From Halobacillus shinanisalinarum (GTDB lineage: Bacteria > Bacillota > Bacilli > Bacillales > Halobacillaceae), in contig NZ_CP095074.1 of assembly GCF_022919835.1 (NCBI RefSeq), forward strand, positions 4,504,001 to 4,568,000: a stretch of DNA of 64,000 nt. Reading direction: 5' to 3'. Shown here one piece after another: positions 61,815-64,000 of the stretch. Made by a program: the position numbers and the translations under genes. The first letter of the stretch is position 1. Each line of letters opens with the position of its first letter. The notes beneath the pieces are model-generated. The model did no database searches. It saw nothing but the letters and a program-made list of their open reading frames with translations, and was not told where the DNA came from.

Positions 61815-62735
61815 TTACTTTCTCTCCTTACCGATTTCAGGCAGCTCGGTTTCAGCAATCTTTTGATCCAGTTGTTCATAATCATAGTAGCGAATCTTTT
61901 CGTACAACTCTCCGCGTGTTTGCATATCATCAAGCATATCTTCCTGAGTACCTTTTTCAAAAATCTCAGTGAAAACACGTTCATAGGCTTTAGCTGCTAC
62001 ACGTAAGGAAGTGACCGGGTAGATCACCATACCGAAACCAAATGACTCGAATTCTTCGGCAGTAAAATAGGGTGTTTTTCCGAATTCGGTCATGTTGGCT
62101 AATAAAGGTGCATCAATCGCTTGCGAAGCCCTGTGAAAGTCTTCCTCACTCGTCAGCGCTTCTGGGAAAATGGCGTCGGCTCCTGCCTTGACATATAAAT
62201 TAGCACGTTCAATGGCCTTGTCGATGCCTTCCACTGACTTCGCATCTGTTCTTGCGACGATAACTAGGGTAGGGGACACTTCTTTAATCGTCTTGATTTT
62301 TTGTACCATCTCATCAGGGTCGATGAGTTTTTTACCGTTTAAATGCCCGCATTTTTTAGGGAGATGCTGATCCTCAATCTGAACGGCAGCTACTCCTGCT
62401 TCTACCATCTCTCTCGCGGTTCGTGCCACATTTAATACACCACCGTAACCCGTATCAATATCGACTAAAAGAGGAAGGTCAGTAGCACGCACCAGTTCGG
62501 TTGCTTTGTCTGCTACCTCATTGGAGTAAATCATCCCTAAGTCGGGCAGAGCTCGACTGGCTGTGTAAGCAGCACCTGAAAGATATAATGTCTGAAAACC
62601 GACGTCTTTTGCAATTTTAGCGGACATTCCGTCATGGGCACCGGGGATTCTTAGTATTTCATTTTTCTTAATAAGGCGTTTGAATTGTTCAGCGCGCTCG
62701 TTCTGTGTTGATTTTGGTTCCACGATCCAAGTCAT
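61815..62735 (-). CDS. prpB: Methylisocitrate lyase
   Basis: Splits 2-methylisocitrate to pyruvate and succinate, the last step of the methylcitrate cycle. A 306-residue isocitrate-lyase-type TIM barrel with GAHDGMSAKIAKDVGF, metal block DIDTGYGG and the catalytic KKCGHLNGKKL. AAGGAGGCATTGT precedes the ATG. It lies 30 bases downstream of prpD (B. subtilis yqiQ after mmgE). Together they handle the propionyl-CoA made by the opposing operon. Confidence 0.95.
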   Translation of the reverse strand: MTWIVEPKSTQNERAEQFKRLIKKNEILRIPGAHDGMSAKIAKDVGFQTLYLSGAAYTASRALPDLGMIYSNEVADKATELVRATDLPLLVDIDTGYGGVLNVARTAREMVEAGVAAVQIEDQHLPKKCGHLNGKKLIDPDEMVQKIKTIKEVSPTLVIVARTDAKSVEGIDKAIERANLYVKAGADAIFPEALTSEEDFHRASQAIDAPLLANMTEFGKTPYFTAEEFESFGFGMVIYPVTSLRVAAKAYERVFTEIFEKGTQEDMLDDMQTRGELYEKIRYYDYEQLDQKIAETELPEIGKERK

Positions 62736-62765
62736 TACAATGCCTCCTTGGCTAAATATACATAA

Positions 62766-64000
62766 TTAAATTCTAAACAGATTCATAAATTCATGAACAG
62801 GTTTGAGTGAAAGTTCCTTTTGATTCTCACACAGCGTATAAATATCGTTGACTTGACGGGCAGGGAAATGCGTCTTCAAGTTGTCGTGGAACTTGTTCAA
62901 TAGAAGCGGAATTCCTTCTTCACGACGGCGACGGTGTCCGATTGGGTATTCAATCGCCACTTGCTCCGTTTTTGTTCCATCATTGAAGAAAACTTGTACG
63001 GCATTAGCGATTGACCGTCTGCCAGCATCAAGATAGTCCTTGCTGTATTGTTCGTTTTCTACTGTTTCCATCATATCTCTTAATCGATCAATTTGAGGGT
63101 TGCGGGCGATTTCATCTTCATAATGGTCCGCTGTCAACGAACCATAAATTAAGCCTATCGCTGTAATATACTGCAAGCAATGGTCGCGGTCTGCCGGATT
63201 ATGAAGAGGGCCTTTTTTATCAATGATTCGTATGGCCGATTCATGGGTCGTTATTTCTATTTTTTCAATCTCATCCAATCGATCAGCCACCTGATCACGC
63301 AATTGAATCGCTGCCTCGGCTGCCGTTTGTGCATGGAACTCGGCTGGATAAGAAATCTTAAATAAGATGTTTTCCATAACGTAAGAGTCAAATGGGCGGG
63401 CAATCGTCAATTCCTTCCCATCAAACAGTACATCCTGGAAGCCCCAGCCTGGTGCAGATAACGGGGTTTTGTATCCCATTTCCCCCTTCATCGTCATGAG
63501 GGCTAGGCGAACTCCGCGGCTTGTCGCATCTCCAGCAGCCCAAGATTTTCTTGAACCTGTGTTTGGTGCGTGGCGATACGTTCGAAGGCTGGAATTATCA
63601 ATCCACGCTTGGGAAACCGCGTTGACAACGTCTTCTTTGCTTCCCCCTAACATCGCCGTAACAACAGCGGTTGTCGCTACTTTTACATACAGAACATGAT
63701 CTAAGCCCTGGCGGTTCAAACTGTTTTCCAAAGCAAGAATGCCTTGTATTTCGTGCGCTTTTACGATGTACTCCAAAACAGTGTCCATCGTAAGAGGCAC
63801 CTTGGCTTCGGCGATACGCTCACGGCTTAGGTAGTCGGCCACAGCTAAAATACCTCCGAGGTTATCAGAAGGGTGACCCCATTCGGCTGCAAGCCACGTA
63901 TCATTGTAATCCAGCCAGCGAATCATACATCCAATATTGAACGCCGCATGGACGGGATCTAGTTTATACTGTGTCCCAGGAACTTGAACGCCGTTTGGAA
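62766..64000 (-). CDS. prpD: 2-Methylcitrate dehydratase, 5' end outside window
   Basis: Dehydrates 2-methylcitrate. MmgE/PrpD family: [20 protein letters not shown] upstream of the first Met, then [21 protein letters not shown] and [20 protein letters not shown]. The frame stays open to the window end, so the ATG at 63926 is internal and only about 410 of 480 residues are seen. prpC would be expected further upstream, outside the window. Confidence 0.94.
   Translation of the reverse strand, partial: PNGVQVPGTQYKLDPVHAAFNIGCMIRWLDYNDTWLAAEWGHPSDNLGGILAVADYLSRERIAEAKVPLTMDTVLEYIVKAHEIQGILALENSLNRQGLDHVLYVKVATTAVVTAMLGGSKEDVVNAVSQAWIDNSSLRTYRHAPNTGSRKSWAAGDATSRGVRLALMTMKGEMGYKTPLSAPGWGFQDVLFDGKELTIARPFDSYVMENILFKISYPAEFHAQTAAEAAIQLRDQVADRLDEIEKIEITTHESAIRIIDKKGPLHNPADRDHCLQYITAIGLIYGSLTADHYEDEIARNPQIDRLRDMMETVENEQYSKDYLDAGRRSIANAVQVFFNDGTKTEQVAIEYPIGHRRRREEGIPLLLNKFHDNLKTHFPARQVNDIYTLCENQKELSLKPVHEFMNLFRI

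Noticed and set aside
61574..62006. Several ORFs across the terminator between the valine operon and prpB
   Set aside because: Antisense or out-of-frame shadows of the hydrolase and prpB genes over a perfect hairpin.

Overview
The window is one end-to-end piece of a low-to-mid GC Firmicute chromosome, almost certainly a spore-forming member of Bacillaceae. The gene order ileS / lspA / rluD-type synthase / pyrR-pyrP-pyrB-pyrC-carA-carB-pyrK-pyrD-pyrF-pyrE, the PyrR attenuators, the S-box upstream of cysH, strong AGGAGG ribosome binding sites and many TTG/GTG starts all fit that family. A Halobacillus/Pontibacillus-like organism is my guess only. No rRNA, tRNA or CRISPR array was seen.

Region 1 (1-7.4 kb): the 3' part of ileS, then an insert of about 3.7 kb before lspA. 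The insert holds a basic small protein plus a nucleotidyltransferase, a Bcr/CflA-type drug exporter and two decayed small two-helix membrane genes. lspA and a frameshifted pseudouridine synthase gene follow. Region 2 (7.4-19.4 kb): the complete de novo UMP operon under one promoter and three PyrR attenuators, with most genes overlapping or nearly touching. Region 3 (19.4-41 kb): an AT-rich accessory zone with an orphan oligopeptide-type permease pair, many small membrane proteins, three VOC-fold proteins and a PhnB-like one, a blasticidin-S-deaminase-like protein, a methyltransferase plus a phosphotransferase, a LysE exporter, an MFS transporter and an Old Yellow Enzyme. It also holds gene wrecks: an IS3-type transposase tail, a GNAT-SDR chimera, and remnants of DUF4937, flavin reductase, GNAT and HTH genes. 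Region 4 (41-52 kb): an assimilatory sulfate operon under a SAM-I riboswitch (cysH, sumT, sirB, a HemD-like gene, cysJ, cysI, sat, an SLC13-type transporter, cysC), covering sulfate uptake to sulfide and most of siroheme synthesis. Region 5 (52-55 kb): rlmN and a ZIP transporter on the minus strand, and an RNase H-like protein. Region 6 (55-64 kb): a cobalamin riboswitch with promoter and terminator in front of five genes that together cover isobutyryl-CoA to propionyl-CoA (the lower valine pathway), converging on prpD-prpB of the methylcitrate cycle.

Two points stand out. First, a cobalamin riboswitch in front of a B12-independent valine/isobutyrate catabolic operon is not one of its usual targets and is the best candidate here for new regulatory biology. 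Second, three core genes (the rluD-type gene, carB, mmsA) are each split by what looks like one missing C inside a C-run. This points to a systematic homopolymer base-calling error more than to true pseudogenes. All functional calls rest on reading motifs and gene order by eye; no database search was run.
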